64,000 nucleotides of DNA from Microbacterium sp. LWH11-1.2 (GCF_038397745.1 NZ_CP151636.1:3968001-4032000); one strand, 5' to 3'; shown: positions 53,206-62,451, counted from the stretch's first letter. Made by a program: numbers and translations. The notes: generated by a model not told the origin, from the sequence alone.

Positions 53206-56200
53206 TCACCACCACCCGGTGAGCAGATCCCACAGCCAGTCGAGGATGTCCCCGATGGCGCCGCCGATGCCGCCGGCGCGGTTGACCGTGACCGTGGCCG
53301 TCGCCTCGTCACCGTCCGCCTGCGCCACCGCCACCGTGTACTTGCCCGGCTGCGTCTTCTTCGGAACCGTCACCGAGGTGCTGAACGAGCCGTCGTCGCC
53401 GACCTGGATCGTGCCGACCTCGATGGCCTGCCCCTTCTTCGGGCGCAGCTCCACCGTCACGGTCTCACCGGGCTGGTAGCCCTCGCCGGTGATGGTGAGC
53501 TTCTTGCCCGCCGTCACCTTCGAGGAGCCGAGCGCGATCGTGCCGGCGAACTCCTCCTCGCCCGCGATCGTGAACGGCACCTGCACGGTGGTCCCGGTGC
53601 CCGCGACCGCGACGGTGAGCTGCTGCTCCCCGAAGACGCCCGACGGCACCGTGAACGTCAGGCTCGCACGCCCGACCTCGTCCGTGGTGTCGACGATGGC
53701 GGGATCGATCGCTCCGGCCGCGAGCTGCGTGCCGCCCAGCGAGAGCGACACCTCGCCCGGAGCCGGCTCCCCCGCGCTGAACGCGAGCGAGGAGAGCGAG
53801 ACCGTCACCTGGTCGCCGGCGCTGTAGCCGTCGGCATCCGCCGGGCTGATCGCGACGCCGACCGCGCGCTGGGCGTAGTCGGGACTCGCGGTCTTGTTCG
53901 CATCGAACCAGTCGACCATGGACTGCAGGTCGATCTTGCCGGTGTCGCGCTTGCCCGTACCGTGCTTGAAGGTGGAGAAGTTGTCTCCACCGGCGGCGAG
54001 GAACGAGTTCGCGGCGACCGTGTAATCGGCCGCCGGATCGATCGGCGTGCCGTCGAGCGTGATCGACGTGATCCGCGAGCCCTGCGCCCCTGCGGGGTCG
54101 TAGGTGTACACGAGCCCTTCGGAGACGCCGAGCTTCAGGAACGGCCGCGCCGAGCCCGCCGGCTGCCACTGCTCCTCCAGCACGCCCTTCAGCTGCGCGC
54201 CCGTGAGGGTCAGCGTCACCAGCGTGTTCGCGAACGGCTGGACCGTCGCCGCCTCACGGTAGGTGACGTTGCCGTCGGGGTCGGATGCTCCGGTCGAGGC
54301 GTACGCGAGGTTCGCCCGGATTCCGCCCGGGTTCATCAGCGCGATGTCGGCATCGGTGGACCACTTCTGCACGTCGGCGACGAAGTTGCCGATGGTGGAC
54401 TCGCCACCGCGGTTCTCCGAGCCGCTGGTCTGACGCGCGCGGTTGAAGTCGGCGGTGATGTCTCCGACCTTGATCGCCCCCAGCACGTCGGCCTCGGCCT
54501 TCGCCTCGGCCACGATGTCGGCGACCTCGGGGACGGCCGGGTACAGCGGCGCACCCGCAGCCGTGAGGGGCTTGATCTCGTTGGTGATCGAGATCAGCTC
54601 CTTCGTCTTCGCGTCCACCTGGATGTTCATCAGACCGAGGTTCTCGCCGTACTGCCCCGCCGAGACGACCGGGCGGCCGTCGATGACGTGGTTGTACGCG
54701 AGGTGCGTGTGCGCCGAGACGATCGCGTTCACGTCGTCGTCGACGCCGTAGACGATCTCGCCCAGCGGCGATTCCGGGGTGATGGCCCCGACATCGACGC
54801 TCTCCGCCCCCTCGTGGACGAGGAGGATGACGACATCCGCCTCGCCGTTGGACTCATCGCCGTCGCGCAGGTCGTCGGCCACCGCGTTGACCGAGTCGAC
54901 GATGCTGCGCACCTCGAGGTCGGCGATGCCTTCCGGCGACACGAGCGAGTCGAGGTCCTCGGTGACGGCGCCGACGAACCCGACCTTGACGCCGTCGAGC
55001 TCCTTGACCCATGCCGGGGCGAGCGCAGGCTCACCCGTCTCCGTCACGAACACGTTCGACGAGATGTACTCCCAGTCCGCGCGGTCCTGCACGCGATCGC
55101 GCAGGTCCTCCCAGCCCTGGTCGAACTCGTGGTTGCCCGCGGCGCTGACGTCGAGGCCGGCGGCGTTGAGCGCGTCGATCGTCGGGTTGTCGTCATTGAT
55201 GAACGAGGTGAACGTCGACGCGCCGATCAGATCGCCGGCTCCGGCGAAGATCGTGTTCGGGTTCGCGTCGCGGAACTGCTTGACCGCACCCGCGAGGACG
55301 GCCGCGCCTGCGGCGGCGCCGTCGGCCTCGATCCGACCGTGGAAGTCGTTGACCGTGACGACGTCGATGCTCACCGGCGGGATCTCCGAGGAGACGCCGA
55401 CGATGATCGGGTCGTGGTCGCTGGAACGGTAGGGCGTGCCCGACTCGGTGGCGCCGAACGCGTAGCCGCGGTCGCTCCACTCCGGCGAGTTGATGCCCCA
55501 GACGCCGGCGCCCGTGATCGACGCGGCGAGCGACGGCGACGCGATGACGTGGTCGAGCGAGCCGAGCTCGCCGTCGAACGTGTACGTGTACTGACCGGCG
55601 GCCCTGTCGGCGACCAGGTCGCTCCAGCCGTTCGCGGTGAAGACGTCGATCGGGTCTTCCTTGCCGTAGGCGTTGAAGTCGCCGATCAGCAGCATGTCGC
55701 CGCTGCCCGATGCCTCTTCGAGGTCGGTCGTGAACTCCAGGAGCGACTGCGCCTGCGCGACGCGGTCGGCGTTGAAGAAGCCCTGGCCGTCGGCGGGCTC
55801 TGCACCCGCACCCTGGGGCGGCGACTTCGACTTGAAGTGGTTCGCGACCACGGTGACGACCCGGCCGTCGATGTCGAACGCCTGGGCGATCGGCTCACGC
55901 GCGTTGCCCCAGACGGTCTCGTCGGTGACGGTCGCGCTGTCGCCGACGGTGGTGACGGCATCCTTCTTGTAGATGATCGCGTTGGTGATGTAGTCCGTCG
56001 TCGCCGCGTCGTTCAGCGCGTCAGGGGTGGGCACGTAGTCCCACACGTCGCTGCCGGCGTCCTCGTTGAGACCTGCCACCAGGTCCTCGAGGGCCGAGTC
56101 GATCGGCTCGCCGAGCTTGACGGAGTTCTCGATCTCCATGAGCGAGACGATCTCGGCATCCAGGCCGTTGATCGCCGCGACGATCTTCGACTTCTGGATG

Positions 56201-57840
56201 GCGAACTGGGCCGCATTCGCGGCACCGCGGGCATCGGGGTTCTCGGACGTCAGCGTCGTGAAGTAGTTGTAGACGTTGAACGAGGCCACCTGCACATCGC
56301 CACCGACCTCGGGAGCCGACTCGGTGCGCGGGTTCGTCGCCGCGAAGCCGACCTTGAGGTCTGCCGGAGAGGCATCGTCGATCGGGATGACGGGCTGCAG
56401 ACGCCAGTCGTCGAAGCCCCACTGCAGCACGTAGCCGTTGTCGCCGAAGTCGACGGTGTCGCCGTTGCGGACCACCGCGTCCTTCGTGAAGTACGGCTGG
56501 GCACCGGGGTGGCCGTTGTTCGTCACCTGGATGGACCAGCCGTCGTCGAGCAGCAGGCGGTTGGCCCGGTTGGCCGCGGCGATGGCCGCCGCCGCGTCAC
56601 CGGGGCGCGTGGTCTCGGTGCTCTTGACGTTGAGGTCCGCGCCGGCGTTGAGCCAGAGCGTGCCGAAGTTGAAGAGCTGGTGGCTCGAGGCCAGACGGTA
56701 TGTTCCCTCCGGAGCCACATACATGTTCTCGTACTGCTCGCGGTCGGCGCCGCGCACGGTGTCGGGAAGCGGAGTGACCGCGGGGACTCCGGCGCCTGCC
56801 GCAAGCACCTCGATGTCGGTCACCGCGCCGGGGTTCAGCTGCGTCTGGCCGAAGTACTCGCCGACCGCGCCGGTCACGGAGACGAGGTCGCCGATCGCGA
56901 GGGTCGGGGCCAGCGCGTTCAGGAAGACGAAGATGCCGTCGGATGCTCCGGGCGTGGCGTCGGTCGCGCCGCCGGAGCCCTGGGTCTGGATGACGATCCC
57001 CTTGTAGCCGCCGGTGCGGTAGTCGGCGGTGACGACGCCCTCGACCGTGACGGTCTGGCCGCTCAGCGGTGAGACGTCGGCCGTGCCCTGCACGTCGGCG
57101 ATCGCGACCGTGGTCGGATCGGGATCGGGATCGGGGTCGGGATCGGGGTCGGTGCCGCCGGTGCCCTGCGGGGTGATGGTGGCCGAGAGCGTGAAGTCGA
57201 CGCTGTTGTCGTCGGTGTCGGCGCCGCCTGTGCGGTTCAGCGACTTGACGTCGGTGTTCCCCGCCGGCGCCGTGGCCGCCGCGGTCTCGAAGGTGTTGGA
57301 GGTGCCGTAGCCGAGAAGGTCGACCACGCCGTCGACGCCCGCGACCGAGCCGGGGGTGAGGGTGACGGCGGCCGTGCCCTCGACGAGCGCGAGCGTGCCG
57401 GTGGTGCCGCTCGGGGTCAGGGTGCTGACCGCGTCGGGAGCCGGGAGGTCGGCGCCGTTGGCCCCGTTGCTGTTGCCCTGCACCAGGTAGTAGCCGCCGG
57501 CCGGGATGACGCCGGTGAGCGGCGCGACGCCGTTCGAGGGCCCGGTGCCCGTCGCGGAGCGGTACTGCAGCGACATGCCGTCGAGGGTGACCGGCTCGGA
57601 GGTCGGGTTGTAGAGCTCGACGAACTTGTTCTTGAAGGCGGCCCCTGCGCTGCCACCGGAGAGGTAGGCCTCGTTGATCACCACCCCCGTCCCTGCCGGA
57701 TCGGCGAAGGCGGGCACGGCGGTCAGCGAGCCGAAGCCCAGCGCTGCCACACAGGTCGCGGCGAGAGCGCCGACGCGCCCCCGGTTTCTACGGTGAGCGA
57801 CGGGAGCCATGCGGTTCCCGTCCTCTGGAGCGGACATCAT
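53206..57840 (-). CDS. Giant secreted lamin-tail / ExeM-like nuclease / 5'-nucleotidase
   Basis: A protein of about 1544 residues. A signal peptide (RRNRGRVGALAATCVAALG to AFA) leads a lamin-tail domain (GVVINEAYLSGGSAG). A Thr-Asp-Pro repeat (DPDPDPDPDP) links it to an OB-fold region (DVQGTADVSPLSGQTVTVEG). The ExeM/NucH nuclease follows, with VASFNVYNYF, VSLMEIENSV, NHFKSKSPP, LLIGDFNAYGKEDP and SSDHDPI: metal and catalytic residues are all present. Then comes a calcineurin-like 5'-nucleotidase (VNDFHGRIEAD, AGNHEFDQGW, VSAHTHLAYN), its C-terminal substrate domain (SENRGGESTIGNFVADVQ) and two Ig-like domains. No sortase or membrane anchor is seen. The likely job is to cut extracellular DNA/RNA and dephosphorylate nucleotides. 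Starts at 57840, 57837 and 57810 are possible; GAGGAG favours 57840. Confidence 0.88.
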   Translation of the reverse strand: MMSAPEDGNRMAPVAHRRNRGRVGALAATCVAALGFGSLTAVPAFADPAGTGVVINEAYLSGGSAGAAFKNKFVELYNPTSEPVTLDGMSLQYRSATGTGPSNGVAPLTGVIPAGGYYLVQGNSNGANGADLPAPDAVSTLTPSGTTGTLALVEGTAAVTLTPGSVAGVDGVVDLLGYGTSNTFETAAATAPAGNTDVKSLNRTGGADTDDNSVDFTLSATITPQGTGGTDPDPDPDPDPDPTTVAIADVQGTADVSPLSGQTVTVEGVVTADYRTGGYKGIVIQTQGSGGATDATPGASDGIFVFLNALAPTLAIGDLVSVTGAVGEYFGQTQLNPGAVTDIEVLAAGAGVPAVTPLPDTVRGADREQYENMYVAPEGTYRLASSHQLFNFGTLWLNAGADLNVKSTETTRPGDAAAAIAAANRANRLLLDDGWSIQVTNNGHPGAQPYFTKDAVVRNGDTVDFGDNGYVLQWGFDDWRLQPVIPIDDASPADLKVGFAATNPRTESAPEVGGDVQVASFNVYNYFTTLTSENPDARGAANAAQFAIQKSKIVAAINGLDAEIVSLMEIENSVKLGEPIDSALEDLVAGLNEDAGSDVWDYVPTPDALNDAATTDYITNAIIYKKDAVTTVGDSATVTDETVWGNAREPIAQAFDIDGRVVTVVANHFKSKSPPQGAGAEPADGQGFFNADRVAQAQSLLEFTTDLEEASGSGDMLLIGDFNAYGKEDPIDVFTANGWSDLVADRAAGQYTYTFDGELGSLDHVIASPSLAASITGAGVWGINSPEWSDRGYAFGATESGTPYRSSDHDPIIVGVSSEIPPVSIDVVTVNDFHGRIEADGAAAGAAVLAGAVKQFRDANPNTIFAGAGDLIGASTFTSFINDDNPTIDALNAAGLDVSAAGNHEFDQGWEDLRDRVQDRADWEYISSNVFVTETGEPALAPAWVKELDGVKVGFVGAVTEDLDSLVSPEGIADLEVRSIVDSVNAVADDLRDGDESNGEADVVILLVHEGAESVDVGAITPESPLGEIVYGVDDDVNAIVSAHTHLAYNHVIDGRPVVSAGQYGENLGLMNIQVDAKTKELISITNEIKPLTAAGAPLYPAVPEVADIVAEAKAEADVLGAIKVGDITADFNRARQTSGSENRGGESTIGNFVADVQKWSTDADIALMNPGGIRANLAYASTGASDPDGNVTYREAATVQPFANTLVTLTLTGAQLKGVLEEQWQPAGSARPFLKLGVSEGLVYTYDPAGAQGSRITSITLDGTPIDPAADYTVAANSFLAAGGDNFSTFKHGTGKRDTGKIDLQSMVDWFDANKTASPDYAQRAVGVAISPADADGYSAGDQVTVSLSSLAFSAGEPAPGEVSLSLGGTQLAAGAIDPAIVDTTDEVGRASLTFTVPSGVFGEQQLTVAVAGTGTTVQVPFTIAGEEEFAGTIALGSSKVTAGKKLTITGEGYQPGETVTVELRPKKGQAIEVGTIQVGDDGSFSTSVTVPKKTQPGKYTVAVAQADGDEATATVTVNRAGGIGGAIGDILDWLWDLLTGWW

Positions 57841-58038
57841 CGGTGCGGTCTCCTCGGTCGGTGGTGCGACATCTCTCATGAATCTGTCACGGCGCGCACC
57901 GGGGTCTCCCAGCCCGCACACATGTTGCGAGCATACGGAGCGCTCCGGACATCCTCAATGGAGTTCTCCGATTCGTCACCGACCGCTCACCGGATGGCCG
58001 CGGCGACCCCCGACGAAGGTCCATATCCCGGCATTCCG

Positions 58039-58052
58039 GCGCACATGTGCGC
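58039..58052. promoter_or_regulatory. Perfect 14-bp palindrome upstream of the nuclease gene
   Basis: GCGCACATGTGCGC, 199 bp before the nuclease start and 30 bp after the SURF1 stop (minus strand). It could be the end of the SURF1 transcript or an operator. The rest of 57841-58081 has no gene that I can support. Confidence 0.3.
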
Positions 58053-58081
58053 ACGGATCTCCGCGCAGATGCGCGATGTGA

Positions 58082-58882
58082 TCAGGCTGTTTCCGCGGTC
58101 CGCGCCTCGTCGAACTCCTCGACCTCGCGCTCCCAGGCGTCTTTCGCCAGGCGGTACCAGAGGTAGAACGCGAAGCCCGCGAAGATCGCCCACTCGACCG
58201 CGTAGAAGATGTTCAGCCAGTTGATCGGCGATTGCTCTTCCGGCGCGGGAGAGGAGATCTCGATGAGCCCGGCCGTCGCCGTGGTCGAGGCGAGATACGG
58301 GCGGTACACGTCGAGATCCGCGGTGTCGCTCCACCGGCTGAGAAGCGCCGCCGTCGACATCCGATCCATCCGCTCCGGGTCGGTGCGCGGCGGGACCGCC
58401 GGGCCCTCGTCGGAGATGATCCTGCCGCTGATCGCGACCTCGGAGCCGTCGTCCTCGGCGGCGAGGCGCTCGACGGCCGCATCCGCCGCTTCGCGGTCGG
58501 GCGCCCAGCCGATCGCGACCGCGATCGACGTGCGGTCGGCGACTCGCAGCTGGCCGGTGACCCAATATCCCTCGACGTCGTCGTTGAACCGGCTCGACAC
58601 GACGAGGAAGTCGCCCTCGACCCACGTCCCCGATGTCTCGACGCGCTGGCCGACGAGAGGCTCGGGAAGGTACTGCCCCGGTTCCACGACATCGGTGAGC
58701 GGCCGCACCTGCTCGGTCGCCCCCGCCGGGGGCGGATCCGTCTCGATCGCGCGCTCGAGCTGCCACTGCCCGAGCCACGCGAACACCCCGGCGACGACGA
58801 GGCACAGCAGAAGCATCCCGATCCAGCGTCCCCGGAGCATGACCTCACGAAGGGTCGGCGGGAACGGCGCAGGAGTGGTCAC
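58082..58882 (-). CDS. SURF1 family cytochrome oxidase assembly-type protein
   Basis: A 266-residue protein with two membrane helices: about residues 20-38 (WIGMLLLCLVVAGVFAWLGQWQLER) and 225-245 (NWLNIFYAVEWAIFAGFAFYLWY). Between them lies the extracytoplasmic SURF1 domain with WLGQWQLERA, VSGRI-like GRIISDEGPAVPP and YRPYLAST segments. SURF1 proteins help insert heme A into cytochrome aa3 oxidase. GTG start at 58882, 16 bp after the GuaB3 stop; no strong ribosome site is seen, so coupling to guaB3 is likely. Confidence 0.9.
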   Translation of the reverse strand: MTTPAPFPPTLREVMLRGRWIGMLLLCLVVAGVFAWLGQWQLERAIETDPPPAGATEQVRPLTDVVEPGQYLPEPLVGQRVETSGTWVEGDFLVVSSRFNDDVEGYWVTGQLRVADRTSIAVAIGWAPDREAADAAVERLAAEDDGSEVAISGRIISDEGPAVPPRTDPERMDRMSTAALLSRWSDTADLDVYRPYLASTTATAGLIEISSPAPEEQSPINWLNIFYAVEWAIFAGFAFYLWYRLAKDAWEREVEEFDEARTAETA

Positions 58883-58898
58883 GGTGACGCGCGGAGCC

Positions 58899-60020
58899 TC
58901 AGGCCTCGTACGGGGCGAGCACGACCTCGACCCGCTGGAACTCCTTGAGGTCGGAGTATCCGGTGGTCGCCATGGACTTGCGCAGCGCGCCGATGAGGTT
59001 CGCGGTGCCGTCGGCGACGGGCGCGGGACCGTAGAGGATCTCCTCGAGCGTGCCGATGCCGCCGACCTCGACGCGGCGTCCGCGCGGCAGCTTCGAGTGA
59101 TGGGCCTCCGGGCCCCAGTGGAACCCGCGGCCGGGAGCGTCGGTGGCGCGGGCGAGCGCGACGCCGAGCATGACGGCATCCGCTCCCATGGCCAGCGCCT
59201 TGACGATGTCGCCGGAGGTGCCGACGCCCCCGTCGGCGATGACGTGCACGTAGCGGCCGCCGGACTCGTCGAGGTAGTCGCGTCGCGCGGCGGCGACGTC
59301 GGACACCGCGGTGGCCATCGGCGCGTGGATGCCGAGCGTCGCACGGGTCGTGGAGGCCGCTCCCCCGCCGAAGCCGACGAGCACGCCCGCGGCGCCCGTG
59401 CGCATGAGGTGCAGGGCCGCGGTGTAGGTGGCGGCGCCGCCGACGATCACCGGGACGTCGAGGTCGTAGATGAACTTCTTGAGGTTCAGGGGCTCGTCGA
59501 CGCTGGACACGTGCTCGGCCGAGACGGTGGTGCCGCGGATGACGAACAGGTCGACGCCGGCCGCGGCCACGGTGTCGTAGTGCTCCTGCGTGCGCTGCGG
59601 CGTGAGGGAGCCGGCGACCGTGACGCCCGCCTCGCGGATCTCGGCGAGCCGGCGCGTGATGAGCTCGGGCTTGATCGGCTCGGAGTACAGCTGCTGCATG
59701 CGGACGGTCGCCTCGCCGTCGTCGAGCCCGGCGATCTCCGTGAGCAGCGGCTGCGGGTCTTCGTAGCGCGTCCACAGTCCCTCGAGGTCGAGCACGCCGA
59801 GGCCGCCGAGCTGCCCGAGCATGATCGCCGTCTGCGGGCTGACGACAGAGTCCATCGGCGCTCCGAGCACCGGGATGTCGAAGCCGAACGCGTCGATCGT
59901 CCACGCGGTCGAGACATCCTCGGGGTTGCGCGTGCGGCGCGAGGGCACCACCGCGATGTCATCGAACGTGTACGCGCGGCGTGCGCGCTTTCCTCGGCCG
60001 AGCTCGATCTCCATGGTCAC
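58899..60020 (-). CDS. GuaB3 family IMP dehydrogenase-related protein
   Basis: A 373-residue TIM barrel without CBS domains, as expected for GuaB3. FDDIAVVPSRRTRNPEDVSTAW is the IMPDH family start; GAPMDSVVSPQTAIMLGQLGGLGVLDL and IADGGVGTSGDIVKALAMGADAVMLG are the NAD and IMP phosphate-binding parts. The catalytic loop reads GFGGGAASTTRATLG, with Ser where IMPDH and GMP reductase have Cys (GSICTTR). A cyanobacterial GuaB3 has been reported to reduce GMP; whether this one can without Cys is open. TAGGCT is 6 nt before the GTG at 60020; an ATG lies two codons later. Confidence 0.93.
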   Translation of the reverse strand: MTMEIELGRGKRARRAYTFDDIAVVPSRRTRNPEDVSTAWTIDAFGFDIPVLGAPMDSVVSPQTAIMLGQLGGLGVLDLEGLWTRYEDPQPLLTEIAGLDDGEATVRMQQLYSEPIKPELITRRLAEIREAGVTVAGSLTPQRTQEHYDTVAAAGVDLFVIRGTTVSAEHVSSVDEPLNLKKFIYDLDVPVIVGGAATYTAALHLMRTGAAGVLVGFGGGAASTTRATLGIHAPMATAVSDVAAARRDYLDESGGRYVHVIADGGVGTSGDIVKALAMGADAVMLGVALARATDAPGRGFHWGPEAHHSKLPRGRRVEVGGIGTLEEILYGPAPVADGTANLIGALRKSMATTGYSDLKEFQRVEVVLAPYEA

Positions 60021-60026
60021 CCGTCC

Positions 60027-60032
60027 AGCCTA
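60027..60032 (-). promoter_or_regulatory. -10 hexamer for a leaderless start (GuaB3)
   Basis: TAGGCT, 6 nt before the GTG at 60020. Confidence 0.55.
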
Positions 60033-60068
60033 CCCGGCCCCCGACGGGGTCTGCGGCTGCGGAGCCGG

Positions 60069-61757
60069 TCAGCGGGAGCGCACGACCCGCCTCTCGTCCC
60101 AGACCGGCGCATCGGACTCGTAGACCTCGCCGTCCGAGCCGAACACCAGGAATCGGTCGAACGACCGGGCGAACCAGCGGTCGTGCGTGACCGCGAGCAC
60201 CGTCCCCTCGAAACGCGCGAGCGCGTCTTCCAGCGCCTCGGCCGATTCCAGGTCGAGGTTGTCCGTCGGTTCGTCGAGCAGCAGCAGCGTCGCACCGGAC
60301 AGCTCAAGCAGCAGCACCTGGAGCCGCGCCTGCTGCCCACCGGAAAGCGAGTCGAACGTCTGCTGCGCCTGCCGGACGAGCCCGTACCGATCCAGCGCTG
60401 AGCTGGCGGCATCCCTCGGCATCCCGGCGCGGCGGTCGTCTCCGCGGTGCAGGATCTCCAGCAGCGTGCGCCCGACGAACTCGGGGTGCGCGTGCGTCTG
60501 CGCGAAGAGCCCCGGCACGACCCTGGCGCCGAGCGTCGCCGTGCCCGTGTGCGGCACCTCGCTCAGCTGCTCTCCGGTGGACGTGACGTGACCGAGGGTG
60601 GCATCCGGATCGCTGCCACCCCTGGCCAGAAGCCGCAGGAAGTGCGACTTCCCCGACCCGTTCGAGCCGAGCACCGCGACGCGATCGCCGTACCAGACCT
60701 CGGCGTCGAAGGGCTTCATCAGACCGGTGAGCTCGAGGCCTGCGGCGACCACGGCCCGCTTGCCCGTGCGCGACCCCCGCAGACGCATGTCGAAGTCCTG
60801 CGCGGGGGGCCGCTCCTCGGGCGGACCGGCCTCCTCGAACTTGCGGAGCCGCGTCTGAGCGGCCTGATACCGCGACGCGAAGCCGTCGTTCGCCGAGGCC
60901 TTCACCTTGAGGTTCGCGACCAGGGTGCGCAGCTTCTCGTGCTGCTCGTCCCAGCGTCGCCGGAGCTCGTCGAGCCGGTCCATCCGATCGGTGCGCGCCT
61001 GCTGATAGGTCGCGAAGCCGCCGCCGTGCACCCACGCGGTGGAACCTGCGCCGCCCGGTTCGAGAGTGATCAGGCGGTCCGCGGCACGAGCGAGGAGTTC
61101 GCGATCGTGCGACACGAGGAGCACCGTCTTGGGCGTCTGCCGCAGCTGATCCTCGAGCCAGCGCTTCGTCGGCACATCGAGGTAGTTGTCCGGCTCGTCG
61201 AGCAGCAGCACCTCGTCGGGACCGCGCAGCAGCGCCTCCAGCGCCAGTCGCTTCTGCTCGCCGCCGGAGAGCGTCGTGAGCTCGCGGAAGCGCGCACGCT
61301 CGAACGGCACGCCGAGCGCCGCCACCGTGCACTGATCCCACACGGTCTCGTGCTCGTAGCCACCGGCATCCGCGTACTCCGCGATCGCCGACGCGTACGC
61401 CATCTGGGTGTCGTGCTCGTCGCGTTCGATCAGTGCGTTCTCCGCCGCCTCGAGCCCCTGTGCCGCCCCGCGGATCCGCTGCGGAGCGACGCTCACGAGC
61501 AGTTCGTGCACGGTCTGACCCTGGCGTCCGTGCCCGACGAACTGGTCCATGACGCCGAGGCCGCCGTCGATCGTGACGACGCCGTCATCGGCCGGCTGAT
61601 CTCCGCGGATGATGCGCAGCAACGTCGTCTTGCCGGCGCCGTTCGGTCCGATCAACGCGCTGGTGGACCCCGCACCGACCCTGAATGTCGCCTCGTCGAG
61701 AAGCGGTCTGCCGTCGGGGAGAGTCAGAGACACTCCGGAGACATCGATGTAGCCCAC
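60069..61757 (-). CDS. ABC-F family ribosomal protection/translation ATPase
   Basis: A 562-residue soluble protein with two ABC domains and no membrane segment. The first domain has GPNGAGKTTLL, LSGGEQKRLALEALL and VLLLDEPDNYLDV; the second GSNGSGKSHFL, LSGGQQARLQVLLLEL and LLLLDEPTDNLD. Each Walker B is followed by the His-loop SHDR/THDR. The linker at about residues 260-330 is Arg-rich (RTDRMDRLDELRRRWDEQHEK), as in ABC-F P-site tRNA interaction motifs. The family binds the ribosomal E site and either helps translation or protects from antibiotics. Which type is not settled here. GTG start with GGAAGGAC about 12 nt upstream. Confidence 0.9.
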   Translation of the reverse strand: MGYIDVSGVSLTLPDGRPLLDEATFRVGAGSTSALIGPNGAGKTTLLRIIRGDQPADDGVVTIDGGLGVMDQFVGHGRQGQTVHELLVSVAPQRIRGAAQGLEAAENALIERDEHDTQMAYASAIAEYADAGGYEHETVWDQCTVAALGVPFERARFRELTTLSGGEQKRLALEALLRGPDEVLLLDEPDNYLDVPTKRWLEDQLRQTPKTVLLVSHDRELLARAADRLITLEPGGAGSTAWVHGGGFATYQQARTDRMDRLDELRRRWDEQHEKLRTLVANLKVKASANDGFASRYQAAQTRLRKFEEAGPPEERPPAQDFDMRLRGSRTGKRAVVAAGLELTGLMKPFDAEVWYGDRVAVLGSNGSGKSHFLRLLARGGSDPDATLGHVTSTGEQLSEVPHTGTATLGARVVPGLFAQTHAHPEFVGRTLLEILHRGDDRRAGMPRDAASSALDRYGLVRQAQQTFDSLSGGQQARLQVLLLELSGATLLLLDEPTDNLDLESAEALEDALARFEGTVLAVTHDRWFARSFDRFLVFGSDGEVYESDAPVWDERRVVRSR

Positions 61758-61834
61758 TGTCCGTGGCCGTCCTTCCGCCCGCGAACAGCGAGCCGACCAG
61801 GCTATCAGCCCGCGATGGAACGGAGTGACCGGGG

Positions 61835-62200
61835 TCAGGGACGGAGCTGGGTGATCCGGCCCGACTCTCCCCACGCACGGTCCGTCGTGACCACCGTCAC
61901 ATCGAGACGTCGGGCGAGCGCGAGGCACAGCCGATCCCCGAGCGACAACCCGCTGCCGCGCTTCCACATCGCTGCGGCGACCTCGGCGTCCGCGTGCTGC
62001 ACGGGCTCGATCACCAGCTCATAGCTGCGCAGCAGTCCGGAGGCGACGCCCCAGTCGGCTCCCGACGCTCGGACCTTCTGGGCCACCTCCGCCCAGTTCG
62101 CCGCCCCGATGACCGCACCGTCCAGAAGCTCCTCGACGGCATCAGCGCCCGGCTCGGCCTGCAGGAACGCCAGGACGGCTGACGCGTCGAGAACGGTCAC
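61835..62200 (-). CDS. PIN-domain toxin (VapC-like)
   Basis: A 121-residue PIN ribonuclease. The acidic residues are visible as Asp in TVLDASAVLAFL, Glu in ANWAEVAQK, Asp in LSLGDRLCLALA and Asp in VVTTDRAWGE, in the right order and spacing. VapC toxins cut tRNA, rRNA or mRNA when freed from the antitoxin. It overlaps the AbrB-type antitoxin gene by four bases, in the usual antitoxin-first order. No transposon is nearby, so the pair seems chromosomal and stable. Confidence 0.92.
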   Translation of the reverse strand: MTVLDASAVLAFLQAEPGADAVEELLDGAVIGAANWAEVAQKVRASGADWGVASGLLRSYELVIEPVQHADAEVAAAMWKRGSGLSLGDRLCLALARRLDVTVVTTDRAWGESGRITQLRP

Positions 62201-62445
62201 TCGATCTCGTCCTCCGCAGCCGCTGCGGACCGACGATCGGCGAGAAGCGCCGCGACGAGGTCCTTCCCGGCGAGCTGCGACCGCACCAGGGACTTGGCCT
62301 GCTCCCGGGTGACCAGGATCACTCCGCCGTCCGTCTCGATCATCAGCAGCCGCGCACCCTGTTCCCAGTGCTGCCGCGCACGGAGCTCGGCGGGGACGAC
62401 CAGGCGGCCCCGGTCGCCCATCGGAGCGACAAACGTGGTATCCAT
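62197..62445 (-). CDS. AbrB/SpoVT-type antitoxin (VapB-like)
   Basis: An 82-residue protein. The N-terminal swapped-hairpin DNA-binding domain reads APMGDRGRLVVPAELRARQHW, with the GRLVVPAELR core of the AbrB fold. The C-terminal part (LVRSQLAGKDLVAALLADRR) probably wraps the toxin. TACTCT lies 6 nt before the ATG at 62445, giving the operon its own leaderless promoter. The protein should bind this promoter with VapC and repress it. Confidence 0.9.
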   Translation of the reverse strand: MDTTFVAPMGDRGRLVVPAELRARQHWEQGARLLMIETDGGVILVTREQAKSLVRSQLAGKDLVAALLADRRSAAAAEDEIE

Positions 62446-62451
62446 GAGATC

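Noticed and set aside
53962..57072. 1036-codon plus-strand frame over the nuclease gene
   Set aside because: Arg/Val/Asp-rich shadow with no domain; the minus-strand gene is complete.
57108..57160. Short repeats in the nuclease gene as a possible CRISPR or microsatellite locus
   Set aside because: The repeats are in-frame GATCGGGATCGG-type units coding the Asp-Pro linker; there are no spacers of regular length.
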